This document shows, piece after piece, positions 41,664-49,868 of a stretch of 64,000 bases of DNA. The stretch spans positions 5,890,001 through 5,954,000 of the forward strand of contig NZ_CP034539.1 of assembly GCF_003963535.1 (NCBI RefSeq), in the 5' to 3' direction. Numbering within the stretch: position 1 is the first letter of the stretch; each line of letters opens with the position of its first letter. Position numbers and translations under genes: made by a program. The notes beneath the pieces are model-generated. The model saw only the letters and a program-made list of their open reading frames with translations. It had not been told where the DNA came from and ran no database searches. Source of the DNA: Streptomyces cyaneochromogenes (lineage in GTDB: Bacteria > Actinomycetota > Actinomycetes > Streptomycetales > Streptomycetaceae).

Positions 41664-41757
41664 CGGCGGCGCGGGCTCGGCCTGAGGTCCGCCTTGTAAA
41701 AGGCCTGGCGTAGGCTGGTTCGGTCCGTCCACAACCCTTGACGAAAGGGACGCTCCG

Positions 41758-42957
41758 GTGACCGAGAAGGCCGACCTGCAGTCTGTGCTCGACCGTGCCG
41801 CGGCGGGCGGACGCATCACCCCGGAGGAAGCGCTCGACCTCTACCGGGACGCCCCGCTGCACGCGCTGGGCGCCGCCGCCGACGCCGTACGCCGCCGCCG
41901 GTACGCGGGCACCGAGCACATCGCGACGTACATCATCGAGCGCAACATCAACTACACGAACGTGTGCGTCACGGCGTGCAAGTTCTGCGCCTTCTACGCG
42001 GCCCCCAAGGACAAGGCCAAGGGCTGGACCCGCGACCTGGACGACATCCTGCGGCGCTGCGCCGAGACCGTCGAACTCGGCGGCACCCAGATCATGTTCC
42101 AGGGCGGTCACCACCCGGACTACGGCGTCGAGTACTACGAGAAGCACTTCGCCGCCATCAAGAAGGACTTCCCGCAGCTCGTCATCCACAGCCTGGGGGC
42201 GAGCGAGGTCGAGCACATGGCCCGGATCTCCGGTGTGTCGGTCGAGGAGGCCATCACCCGGATCCACGAGGCCGGCCTCGACTCCTTCGCGGGCGCCGGC
42301 GCCGAGTTGCTGCCCGAGCGGCCGCGCAAGGCCATCGCCCCGCTGAAGGAGAGCGGTGAGCGTTGGCTGGAGATCATGGAGATCGCGCACGGGCTGGGCG
42401 TGGAGTCGACGTCGACCATGCTGATGGGCACCGGCGAGACCAACGCCGAGCGCATCGAGCACCTGCGGATGATCCGTGACGTCCAGGACCGCACGGGCGG
42501 CTTCCGGGCCTTCATCCCGTACACCTACCAGCCCGAGAACAACCACCTGAAGGGCCGTACGCAGGCCACGATCTTCGAGTACCTGCGGATGATCGCCATC
42601 GCGCGGCTGTTCATGGACAACATCCAGCACATCCAGGGGTCCTGGCTGACCACCGGCAAGGAGATCGGCCAGCTCTCGCTCCACTACGGCGCCGACGACC
42701 TCGGCTCGATCATGCTGGAGGAGAACGTCGTCTCCAGCGCGGGTGCCAAGCACCGCTCCAACCGGATGGAGATCATCGACCTCATCCGCAAGGCGGGGCG
42801 GGTGCCGGCGCAGCGGGCGACGACCTACGAGCACCTCGTCGTCCACGACGACCCGGCGAACGACCCCGTCGACGAGCGGGTCGCGTCCCACATCTCCTCG
42901 ACGGCGATCGAGGGCGGGACGGCTCATCCCGAGCTGAAGATCCTGGCCTCCAACTGA
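41758..42957 (+). CDS. mqnC: Dehypoxanthine futalosine cyclase MqnC (radical SAM)
   Basis: 399 residues from GTG 41758. Radical-SAM enzyme that forms cyclic dehypoxanthine futalosine. [4Fe-4S] motif C70-VTA-C74-KF-C77. Segments TYIIERNINYTN, GGTQIMFQGGHHPDYG, HSLGASEVEHMARISGVSVEEAI and GAGAELLPERPRKAIAP are family features. The enzyme is paralogous to MqnE at 9715-10878. It is followed seven bases later by an amidohydrolase-like gene. The preceding chemistry (deoxyinosine/futalosine hydrolase) is not encoded in the window. Confidence 0.93.
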   Translation: MTEKADLQSVLDRAAAGGRITPEEALDLYRDAPLHALGAAADAVRRRRYAGTEHIATYIIERNINYTNVCVTACKFCAFYAAPKDKAKGWTRDLDDILRRCAETVELGGTQIMFQGGHHPDYGVEYYEKHFAAIKKDFPQLVIHSLGASEVEHMARISGVSVEEAITRIHEAGLDSFAGAGAELLPERPRKAIAPLKESGERWLEIMEIAHGLGVESTSTMLMGTGETNAERIEHLRMIRDVQDRTGGFRAFIPYTYQPENNHLKGRTQATIFEYLRMIAIARLFMDNIQHIQGSWLTTGKEIGQLSLHYGADDLGSIMLEENVVSSAGAKHRSNRMEIIDLIRKAGRVPAQRATTYEHLVVHDDPANDPVDERVASHISSTAIEGGTAHPELKILASN

Positions 42958-42964
42958 CCTGACC

Positions 42965-43570
42965 GTGCTGACGATCCACGCGGACTCCCGCGGCCACGCG
43001 CTCGTCGTCAAGGGCGCGTGGATCGCCGACGCGGGGGCGCGGGAGGAACTCGTCGCCGCGCATCCGCAGGCGCGGGTGCGGGAGTGGCCCGGCATTCTGA
43101 CGCCGGGGCTGATCAATCTCCATGGCAATGAGCTGCTGGAGGAGGCGTACCACCCCGATCCGCGCGAGGCCGAGGAACTGGGCACTGAACCGCTGACCGG
43201 CGACGCGCTGGCAGCGCTCGCCATGGACGACGCCCGCTGGGGCGCGAGCGCGCGGCGGGCCGTACAGCGGATGCTGGCACACGGAACGGTCCGGGCGGCC
43301 TGCGAGGAACTGCGCAACCGCGCGGTGCGGGACGCCGTGCATCGCTCCGGGCTGGCGGTCATGGGCCGAATCGGCCGCCCCGGAGGGACCCCGACGCTCG
43401 ATCCGTACGACGCCGGGTGTCCGGTGGAGTTCGCGGAACCGAGGGAGCGTCACTCCGCCGCGCGCTTCGCGGTGTTCGACGTACGGGACGAGACGGAACT
43501 GGCCGAGCGGGGTGCGGGGACGTGCGTGGCGACGGTGGTGGACGGGCGGATCGTCTACCGGCGACGGTAG
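42965..43570 (+). CDS. Truncated amidohydrolase-like (imidazolonepropionase-like N-terminus) protein
   Basis: 201 residues from GTG 42965. The N-terminus matches the beta-sandwich start of amidohydrolases (ALVVKGAWIADAG then ILTPGLINLHGNELLEEA), but the metal HxH is replaced by LHGNE, and the rest of the TIM barrel is missing. C-terminal GTCVATVVDGRIVYRRR is the other half of the small sandwich domain. The barrel-less form is common next to mqnC in Streptomyces; it may be a relic or a binding protein. Its link to futalosine processing is positional. Confidence 0.7.
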   Translation: MLTIHADSRGHALVVKGAWIADAGAREELVAAHPQARVREWPGILTPGLINLHGNELLEEAYHPDPREAEELGTEPLTGDALAALAMDDARWGASARRAVQRMLAHGTVRAACEELRNRAVRDAVHRSGLAVMGRIGRPGGTPTLDPYDAGCPVEFAEPRERHSAARFAVFDVRDETELAERGAGTCVATVVDGRIVYRRR

Positions 43571-43588
43571 GGAAACGCCCCAGTCTTT

Positions 43589-43637
43589 TAGGGGCGCGGG
43601 GAACTGCGCGAGCAACCCCCGACAACCCGCAGCTCGC
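43589..43637. repeat. Dispersed GGGGCGCGGGG repeat, copy 2
   Basis: TTAGGGGCGCGGGGAACTGC followed by GCGAGCAACCCCCG and AACCCGCAGCTCGCG, in the intergenic space between convergent genes. Same family as 10909-10966. Confidence 0.7.
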
Positions 43638-43658
43638 GTACGGCATTCGCACCCGAGC

Positions 43659-44708
43659 TCATCCCGAAAACGCCTCCGCGAACGCCCCGTCCTCCTGATC
43701 CACCCCACTGCAATTGGTCAACGCGTCATCCGATGACGAATCGTCACCACACCGCTGATCCCGAAACGTCGCCCACATGGAAACCCAACCGATCCCCTTC
43801 TCCTCGGCGAACTCCCGTACCTGCGCCGCGTCATCGAGCGAGAACGTCTCGTTGTCGACGTCGTTGACGCCCGGCATCGACGTGAGCGCCATCGCGTTCC
43901 ACGCCGTCGTATCCGACGTACCGAAGATCTCCCTCAACTGAGCGTGCGTGGCCTTCGCCGAGGTGAGCGCGTAGTCACCCATGTCGCCGGTGTACGACTC
44001 GCCGTAGTTCATCGTCATGATGTTGACGCTGGAGACCTGCACGTCGTGCTCGTTGGCGGACTCCAGCAGCGCCACGCCGTCGTCGTCGAGCCCGGACGGC
44101 ATCACCGGCAGCGTGAAGGCGACCTCGAGGTCACCGCGCTTCTTCTGCAGCAGGGCGATCGCCTCCGAACGCAGGTCCACCGAGTCGGAGTCGGTCAGCT
44201 CGTCGCCCTCGATGTCGAAGTCGGCCAGCGAGGCACCCGCCGCGTCCAGCGCCTTCCCGTACGCGTCGGCCAGCTCGGACGCGCTCTCGCACGTCGCCGC
44301 CAACTCCTTGCCGGAGGCGCCGCCGAAGGAGACCCGGACGGAGGCGCCGTCCTGGGTGAGCCCCGCGATACGGGACTTCACGGCCGAGTCGGACAGGGCG
44401 GTGGTGCCGTTCCACTTGGGCGTGCAGTCGCTGCCGTCCGAGATCACGAAGGCCAGGTTGTACGTCGCCGGAGAGCCGGCGGAGTCGAGGTCGGAGGCCT
44501 CGGTGGCGCTGACGTAAGGGGCGTAGGACGTGCTCGACGCGCCTGACGAGGCCGATGCGGAGGGCGAGGCGGAGGATGCCGAGCCGGGCTGCTGCGGGGG
44601 CGACGGCGCCGCGTCCGCCGTACCGTCGTCCGAGCTCGCGGAGCACCCCGTGATGGCCAGTGCAAATATGCAGGTGAGCCCGGTCGCCGTGGTTCGGAAA
44701 CTCCGCAT
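43659..44708 (-). CDS. GH18-type chitinase-like lipoprotein
   Basis: 349 residues. Signal with lipobox-like TGC (LAITGCSAS), then a Ser/Ala/Pro linker to about 65. The GH18 barrel shows the catalytic DxDxE as DFDIEGDEL, after VRVSFGGASGKELA (SxGG motif). C-terminal MWATFRDQRCGDD follows. It belongs to the group of chitinase-like domain proteins with a short barrel that hydrolyse GlcNAc polymers or related glycans at the cell surface. No chitin-binding domain is present. In the 237-bp upstream gap no chi-type direct repeat is convincing. Confidence 0.82.
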   Translation of the reverse strand: MRSFRTTATGLTCIFALAITGCSASSDDGTADAAPSPPQQPGSASSASPSASASSGASSTSYAPYVSATEASDLDSAGSPATYNLAFVISDGSDCTPKWNGTTALSDSAVKSRIAGLTQDGASVRVSFGGASGKELAATCESASELADAYGKALDAAGASLADFDIEGDELTDSDSVDLRSEAIALLQKKRGDLEVAFTLPVMPSGLDDDGVALLESANEHDVQVSSVNIMTMNYGESYTGDMGDYALTSAKATHAQLREIFGTSDTTAWNAMALTSMPGVNDVDNETFSLDDAAQVREFAEEKGIGWVSMWATFRDQRCGDDSSSDDALTNCSGVDQEDGAFAEAFSG

Positions 44709-44932
44709 TGCGCATGTACCCGCTTTCGTGATTTCTGTCTCAGGCCGAAGAAACCAATACGTAGGCCGGTCGGCAATGTCTCACACGCGACCCAGGTCCG
44801 GTCCTTCAACTCCTTTCATATGGCTGTGAGGTTTGCAGGCGTTCGCGGAAACTCTCAGGGAACGGACAGGTCGAGACGTTTCTCATGGGCGTCTCACATG
44901 AAGTACAGAGTCGTTGGCACATAAAGGCTCCC

Positions 44933-44938
44933 TAATGT
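44933..44938 (+). promoter_or_regulatory. -10 box of leaderless promoter
   Basis: TAATGT lies seven bases before the ATG of the hypothetical membrane gene (44946). Confidence 0.45.
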
Positions 44939-44945
44939 CCGGGGA

Positions 44946-45362
44946 ATGCAATCCGAGCCTGCCATCGAAAACCGCGCCGCCCAGTCCGCTGCGCGCGGTC
45001 GCCGCCGCAAACGCGGCAACGGGTCCGTAGAGGGGCCCGTGTTCGTTGACAACTCCGGGCGCCGCTCCAAGCTGCTGCGGCGTATCGGGCTCCTGGTCGG
45101 CGTCGCCTGTATGGGGTACGCGGTCGTGCTGGGCATGGCCTTCATGGGCGTCGGCACCTCGCTCACCCCCTCCGAACTGCTGCCCTTCGGGGCCGGCGGC
45201 CCTGCGGGTGGCCCGAACTCGGGCCCCGGCGGCGCCCAGCCGCAGGGCGGTGTCGCCACCCCGCCCACGAAGCCGACCGGCACTCCGCCCTCGGGCACCG
45301 CGACCGGCGAGCCGCCCAGCGCCGCCCCGACCGTGTTCGCCTCCCCGGCCACCGCCAACTGA
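44946..45362 (+). CDS. Single-pass membrane protein, first gene of decayed cell-wall locus
   Basis: 138 residues. Basic N-terminus (RGRRRKRGNG), a transmembrane helix at about 45-65 (IGLLVGVACMGYAVVLGMAF), then a Pro/Gly/Thr-rich extracytoplasmic tail. I recall small proteins of this type before a polysaccharide deacetylase/glycosyltransferase gene in Streptomyces; here that next gene is broken. No function known. Confidence 0.6.
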   Translation: MQSEPAIENRAAQSAARGRRRKRGNGSVEGPVFVDNSGRRSKLLRRIGLLVGVACMGYAVVLGMAFMGVGTSLTPSELLPFGAGGPAGGPNSGPGGAQPQGGVATPPTKPTGTPPSGTATGEPPSAAPTVFASPATAN

Positions 45363-45381
45363 CCGGAACGCACCCACACTC

Positions 45382-45854
45382 ATGACTACGACCACTCCCT
45401 CACGCGGCCGCCGCCGCGCCCCGACCCGTATCCAGCGGGCGGCGGGCAGGGCCGCGGCCCTGCAGAAACCGCGCGTCATCCTCGCCGGACTCCTCCTGCT
45501 CGCGCTGACCAGCGTCATGCTGCTCGACGGCTATCTGCGCGCCGAAGTCGGCGGAGACCAGCGGGTGCGCACCGGAGCCAGCTCCAGCAAGGTGCCCGAC
45601 AAGGTCCTCGACGGCGGCCCGATCCTCACCTTCCGGGGCGGCCGGGCGACCACGGTCTCCGTGCCGGACAAGACCATCGCGCTCACCTTCGACGACGGCC
45701 CGAACCCCACCTGGACGCCGCAAGTCCTGGCGATCCTGCGGAAGTACGACATCCCCGCCACGTTCTTCGTGGTCGGCTCGATGGTCTCGCGCTACCCGGG
45801 GATCGTCGCGGACATGGTCGAGCAGGGGAACGAGGTGGGCATCCACACCTTCAC
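45382..45854 (+). pseudogene. N-terminal relic of a polysaccharide deacetylase/glycosyltransferase
   Basis: Begins MTTTTPSRGRRRAPTRIQ with a transmembrane helix (VILAGLLLLALTSVMLL) and the NodB start: IALTFDDGPNPTWTPQVLAILRKYDIPATFFVVG, then NEVGIHTFT. The zinc-binding HTFTH motif then continues only in another frame (HVDLSYQ), so a base has been lost after ...TTCACC (about 45854). All further deacetylase and glycosyltransferase sequence is missing. It reads to a stop at 45898-45900 with a nonsense tail. Confidence 0.85.
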
Positions 45855-46193
45855 CACGTCGACCTCTCGTACCAGACGATCTTCAACGCCCGGGCCGTGA
45901 CGATCTACCTCTGGCACGAGATCGCCCTGATCCTCGCCGTCCCGCTGGTCGACCAGTTCTGGAACGTGCCCGCGTTCGAGAAGTACCTGCCCCTGGAGAG
46001 CCAGTGGTTCATGTTCGGCATCGGCTGGATCCTGATCGCGGTGTTCGTGCTGCTGTGCGGCTGGGTGGAGGACGTGGCCGGGAAGAAGAAGCCGACGCTT
46101 CTTCCGGGAGGCCGTGCGGCGACCCAGGACGCCCGTGCCACGGCCCGGGACGCCCGTGCGGCGACCCAGGGAGGCCATGCTGCGGCCCCGTGA
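45855..46193 (+). pseudogene. C-terminal relic of a membrane acyltransferase, fused to deacetylase remnant
   Basis: In frame from HVDLSYQ (still deacetylase) directly into IFNARAVTIYLWHEIALILAVPL, LESQWFMFGIGWILIAVFVLLCGWVEDV: the final membrane helices of an acyltransferase-3-type protein. The join lies near 45875. An internal deletion has therefore fused two neighbouring genes. A GTG at 45897 could start a 98-residue fragment, but it lacks most of the enzyme. The C-terminus is encoded by a 21-bp repeat (46114-46176). Confidence 0.8.
46114..46176. repeat. Tandem repeat, 21 bp x 3
   Basis: Three imperfect copies of GTGCGGCGACCCAGGACGCC(C) lie at the end of the acyltransferase relic just before the menG promoter. 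Confidence 0.8.
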
Positions 46194-46204
46194 GGGCGTA
46201 CTGC

Positions 46205-46210
46205 CACAAT
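46205..46210 (+). promoter_or_regulatory. -10 box of leaderless menG promoter
   Basis: CACAAT lies six bases before the menG GTG (46217); no ribosome-binding site. Confidence 0.4.
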
Positions 46211-46216
46211 GGGCCC

Positions 46217-46912
46217 GTGACCCGCGCATCCCTGGACAAGCAGCCGCACGAAGTCGCCTCGATGTTCGACAACGTGGCGGAACGGTACGACCTGACCAAC
46301 GACGTGCTGTCGCTCGGCCAGGACCGCAGATGGCGCAAGGAGGTCGCGAAGGCCGTCGACGCCCGCCCCGCGCAGAAGGTCCTCGACCTCGCCGCGGGGA
46401 CGGCCACCTCCTCGCTGCCCTTCGCGCGGACCGGCGCGTACGTCGTCCCCTGCGACTTCTCCCTCGGGATGCTCCAGGTCGGCAAGCGCAAGCACACCTG
46501 GCTGCCGTTCACGGCGGGCGACGCGACGAGGCTGCCGTTCAAGGACGACACCTTCGACGCCGTGACGATCTCCTTCGGGCTGCGCAACGTCCAGGACTAC
46601 GACGCCGCCCTGCGCGAGATGTACCGGGTCACGCGGCCCGGCGGCCGGGTCGTGATCTGCGAGTTCTCGCACCCGACCTGGGCGCCCTTCCGCACCGTCT
46701 ACACCGAGTACCTGATGCGCGCGCTGCCCCCGGTGGCGCGCGCGGTGTCCTCGAACCCCGACGCGTACGTCTACCTCGCCGAGTCCATCCGAGCCTGGCC
46801 CGACCAGCCGGCCCTCGCCGAGCACCTGCGCAAGGCCGGCTGGACGAAGGTGGCCTGGCGGAACCTGACGGGCGGGGTCGTGTCCCTGCACCGCGGCTTC
46901 AAGCAGAGCTGA
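46217..46912 (+). CDS. menG: Demethylmenaquinone methyltransferase MenG (UbiE family)
   Basis: 231 residues from GTG 46217. SAM-dependent C-methylation of demethylmenaquinone, the last ring step. Family motifs: ASMFDNVAERYDLTND (UbiE signature 1), VLDLAAGTATSS (motif I), DAVTISFGLRNVQDYDAAL and RVTRPGGRVVICEFS (signature 2). It shares 14 bases with the convergent PASTA gene. Fits the clustered menaquinone genes. Confidence 0.93.
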   Translation: MTRASLDKQPHEVASMFDNVAERYDLTNDVLSLGQDRRWRKEVAKAVDARPAQKVLDLAAGTATSSLPFARTGAYVVPCDFSLGMLQVGKRKHTWLPFTAGDATRLPFKDDTFDAVTISFGLRNVQDYDAALREMYRVTRPGGRVVICEFSHPTWAPFRTVYTEYLMRALPPVARAVSSNPDAYVYLAESIRAWPDQPALAEHLRKAGWTKVAWRNLTGGVVSLHRGFKQS

Positions 46913-47246
46913 CCACGGGATACGGGTCTCCGGGCTCGTCGAGTTCGCGCTGCATCCCGCCCGAGGGCGGCCGTGGGATGCGTGGCTCGCGTACGCCTCC
47001 GCCGCCCTCACCCTCGCCGAAGTCGAACCAGATGTAGACCATCGAGTCCTGCGGCACCTCGGCACCGGGCTGGGGATATTGGCGTACGACGTAGTCGACG
47101 ACGGTGAGGTGGAAGTCCGGCCGATCCGGTGCGTTGAGGACCAGGCCGTGCGACTTTGCTGCCTCGCGCGCGTCCATGGCCATCAGTCCGACGAGCCTCG
47201 GTACGCGCACCTCAGGCGTTTTGGGTGTTATACGCACAGATGTCAC
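46899..47246 (-). CDS. PASTA-domain protein (single domain)
   Basis: 115 residues from GTG 47246. One PASTA domain: VRVPRLVGLMAMDAREAAKSHGLVLNAPDRPDFHLTVVDYVVRQYPQPGAEVPQDSMVYIWF, matching the P-L-V-G...A...GL...V..Q.P..G..V pattern. No signal peptide or membrane helix, and no kinase or PBP domain attached, which is unusual since PASTA modules normally sit on PknB-type kinases or PBPs. The C-terminus is Gly/Pro-rich. Function unknown. Confidence 0.8.
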   Translation of the reverse strand: MTSVRITPKTPEVRVPRLVGLMAMDAREAAKSHGLVLNAPDRPDFHLTVVDYVVRQYPQPGAEVPQDSMVYIWFDFGEGEGGGGVREPRIPRPPSGGMQRELDEPGDPYPVVSSA

Positions 47247-47373
47247 CCCCAGCGGTACTGGAAGGGTAACCGCCCGGGGGTACCGTCCGGAAGCGTCAAG
47301 TACCTTTCTGTAACAGTTGGTTACTCAGAGTGGCTGATCTGCGAGGGGAGGATCCGCTTGTCCTGTCCGCCGG

Positions 47374-47880
47374 TCACAGGTCGAGCCGGTAGCAGTGCCC
47401 CTTCTGCTGCCCGTCCGGGGTGGTGAACACCTCGGCGAGCTCCATGCCCAGCCGCCGCGTCACCGCGATCGACCGCATGTTGCGGGCGTCGACCATCGCC
47501 ACCACGCCCGGCACCCCGGCCGCCCGCACCCGCTCCAGCGTCATCTGCGCGGCCGCCGTGACGTACCCCTGGCCCCAGCACTCCCGCCCGAGCCGCCAGC
47601 CGATCTCGATCTCCCCCGTGGGACCCCAGTCCCGCTCCCAGGGCTGGGCGCCGGTGAAGCCGATGACCCGCTCGTTCTCGTCGATCATGGTCCACAGGCA
47701 GTACCCCCGTTCGGCGTCGTGCCGGCGCTGGCGGGCGGTGAGCTCCTCGTAGACGGACAGCTCCGCGGCCCTGCCGCCGTGGAACTCCATGACATCCGGG
47801 TGGGCGAATATCCGGTGCCAGGCGAAAGCGTCCTCGTCGGTGGGGACACGGAGCCGTACGACAGGGAGAGCTCGGTTCAC
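47374..47880 (-). CDS. GNAT-family acetyltransferase (RimJ/RimL-like)
   Basis: 168 residues from GTG 47880. VRLRVPTDEDAFAWHRIFAHP at the start, EIGWRLGRECWGQGYVTAAAQMTLERV (motif A) and ARNMRSIAVTRRLGM (motif B) match the RimJ-type group that acetylates protein N-termini or small molecules. Single gene, divergent from menJ by 98 bp. Confidence 0.85.
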   Translation of the reverse strand: MNRALPVVRLRVPTDEDAFAWHRIFAHPDVMEFHGGRAAELSVYEELTARQRRHDAERGYCLWTMIDENERVIGFTGAQPWERDWGPTGEIEIGWRLGRECWGQGYVTAAAQMTLERVRAAGVPGVVAMVDARNMRSIAVTRRLGMELAEVFTTPDGQQKGHCYRLDL

Positions 47881-47978
47881 GGAGGCAGCCCTTCAGCCGG
47901 GTGATCAATGCTGCTGAATAGACTGCCCATGTCCAGTGCCGGTCGGCACACAGATTTCGAACTTGGGGAGATCCCGCC

Positions 47979-49298
47979 GTGACCGACGTGACCGAGCCGC
48001 TCTCCTCACCTCTCTCTTCGCCCCTCTCCGAGAACACCGCCGACGTGATCGTCGTGGGCGCGGGGCCGGCCGGCTCCACGACGGCGTACCACCTGGCCAA
48101 GTCCGGCCTCGACGTACTCCTGCTGGAGAAGACCGAGTTCCCGAGGGAGAAGGTCTGCGGTGACGGCCTGACCCCGCGCGCGGTGAAACAACTCGTGGCG
48201 ATGGGCATCGACATCTCCGAGGAAGCCGGCTGGCTCCGCAACAAGGGCCTGAGGATCATCGGCGGCGGCGTCCGCCTCCAGCTGGACTGGCCGGATCTGG
48301 CCTCCTTCCCCGACTACGGCCTCGTCCGCAAGCGCGACGACTTCGACGAGCAACTCGCCCGCCAGGCCCAGAAGGCCGGCGCCCGGCTCTACGAGCGCTG
48401 CAACGTCGGCGCCCCGATCATCGACGACCGCACCGGCCGCATCACCGGCGTGCACGCCAAGCTCGGCGAGGAGAAGCGCGAGGTCACCTTCCACGCGCCC
48501 CTGGTCGTCGCCGCCGACGGCAACTCCACGCGCCTCTCCCTCGCGATGGGCCTGCACCGCCGCGAGGACCGCCCGATGGGCGTGGCCGTACGGACGTACT
48601 TCGAAAGCCCCCGCCACGAGGACGACTATCTCGAGTCCTGGCTGGAACTGTGGGACCGCCGCGGCCCCGGCGAGGACCGTCTCCTGCCCGGCTACGGCTG
48701 GATCTTCGGCATGGGCGACGGCACGTCGAACGTCGGCCTGGGCGTGCTCAACACCTCGGACTCCTTCAAGGAGCTCGACTGGCGGGAGGTCCTGAAGGCC
48801 TGGTGCGCCTCCATGCCGGAGGACTGGGGCTACACCCCGGACAACATGACCGGCCCGATCCGCGGCGCGGCCCTCCCCATGGCCTTCAACCGCCAACCGC
48901 ACTACACCAAGGGCCTGCTGCTGGTCGGCGACGCCGGCGGCCTGGTGAACCCCTTCAACGGCGAGGGCATCGCCTACGCCATGGAGTCCGGCCAGATCGC
49001 CGCCGACGTCATCGTCCAGGCCCACGCCCGCTCGACCCCCGCGGGGCGCGAACTCGCCCTCCAGCGCTACCCGCGCGTCCTGAAGGACACCTACGGCGGC
49101 TACTACACGCTGGGCCGCGCCTTCGTGAAGCTCATCGGCAACCCGAAGGTCATGAAGATCGCGGCCCAGCGCGGCCTGACCCACCCGCTCCTGATGAAGT
49201 TCACCCTGAAGCTCCTGGCCAACCTCACCGACCCGACGGGCGGCGACGCGATGGACCGGATCATCAACGGGCTGAGCAAGGTGGCGCCGAAGGCGTGA
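47979..49298 (+). CDS. menJ: Geranylgeranyl/menaquinone reductase (MenJ-like)
   Basis: 439 residues from GTG 47979. FAD motif DVIVVGAGPAGSTTAYHLAKSG, VCGDGLTPRAVKQL, the family PxGYGWIF equivalent LLPGYGWIFGMGDG, GDAGGLVNPFNGEGI. Geranylgeranyl reductase family; relatives such as mycobacterial MenJ saturate one isoprene unit of menaquinone. Adjacent to menG and the nuo operon, which supports a quinone substrate over archaeol or chlorophyll. Conversion of MK-9 to MK-9(H2) and further saturation is inference. Confidence 0.88.
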   Translation: MTDVTEPLSSPLSSPLSENTADVIVVGAGPAGSTTAYHLAKSGLDVLLLEKTEFPREKVCGDGLTPRAVKQLVAMGIDISEEAGWLRNKGLRIIGGGVRLQLDWPDLASFPDYGLVRKRDDFDEQLARQAQKAGARLYERCNVGAPIIDDRTGRITGVHAKLGEEKREVTFHAPLVVAADGNSTRLSLAMGLHRREDRPMGVAVRTYFESPRHEDDYLESWLELWDRRGPGEDRLLPGYGWIFGMGDGTSNVGLGVLNTSDSFKELDWREVLKAWCASMPEDWGYTPDNMTGPIRGAALPMAFNRQPHYTKGLLLVGDAGGLVNPFNGEGIAYAMESGQIAADVIVQAHARSTPAGRELALQRYPRVLKDTYGGYYTLGRAFVKLIGNPKVMKIAAQRGLTHPLLMKFTLKLLANLTDPTGGDAMDRIINGLSKVAPKA

Positions 49299-49348
49299 CG
49301 CCGGGCGTGGGGGGTTGGCCGGTCAGCGGTCGCCGGCCGGTCAGCGGT

Positions 49349-49378
49349 CGGACGGCGGACTGCCCGGTCAGCCGTCCG
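49349..49378. terminator. Terminator-like hairpin after menJ
   Basis: CGGACGGC and GCCGTCCG form an 8-bp stem in a segment with two copies of GGCCGGTCAGCGGTCG (49317-49332 and 49335-49350). It lies between convergent genes and overlaps the end of the downstream membrane protein gene. Confidence 0.5.
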
Positions 49379-49868
49379 ACGGCGGATCAGCCGGTCGGCC
49401 GTCGGGTGGGGGTTGCCGGTTGTCACGGGACTGCCTGAACGCGGCCCAAGCCGTGAGACAGCCGGCAACCGACGTGATGAATCCGGACACTGCGGTGATC
49501 AGCGCGGCGGCCCCTTCGACCCCACCACTCGCAAGTGAACCCGGGTTCGCGATCTCGTTGGCCACCTTGTTCGCGCCGTCCGCGGCGTATGCGGCGAGCA
49601 CCTTGGCGAAGACGAGCAGGAGAAGCACAAGGGCCAGTGCCGCAAGCACCTGCTCAAGTCGACTCCCCGTGAATCCGCCCCAGAGCAGAACGGCGAAGGG
49701 TACGGCGGCGCCGATGAAGAAGAGCCCGGCCCAACCCGCCGTCGAGGCTTCCGTCGCGATGGTGGCCGCGAGAGCGCCCACGCTGACGTACGGGCCGACG
49801 ATCACCGCCAGCAGGCCGAGGACTCCCGCGGTCTCCCGTAGTGGTAACTCCCTTTGTTTCGCGGTCAT
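49368..49868 (-). CDS. Uncharacterised four-helix membrane protein
   Basis: 166 residues from ATG 49868. About four hydrophobic helices (AGVLGLLAVIVGPYVSVGALA, AGLFFIGAAVPFAVLLWGG, VLAALALVLLLLVFAKVLAAYA, AALITAVSGFITSVAGCL), with a charged C-terminal tail. I see no known domain. Start is uncertain; a weak ribosome-binding site only. Confidence 0.55.
   Translation of the reverse strand: MTAKQRELPLRETAGVLGLLAVIVGPYVSVGALAATIATEASTAGWAGLFFIGAAVPFAVLLWGGFTGSRLEQVLAALALVLLLLVFAKVLAAYAADGANKVANEIANPGSLASGGVEGAAALITAVSGFITSVAGCLTAWAAFRQSRDNRQPPPDGRPADPPSDG

Noticed and set aside
46004..46216. 71-residue N-terminal extension of MenG in frame
   Set aside because: It overlaps the acyltransferase relic and its 21-bp repeats, and MenG homologues begin at the GTG 46217.
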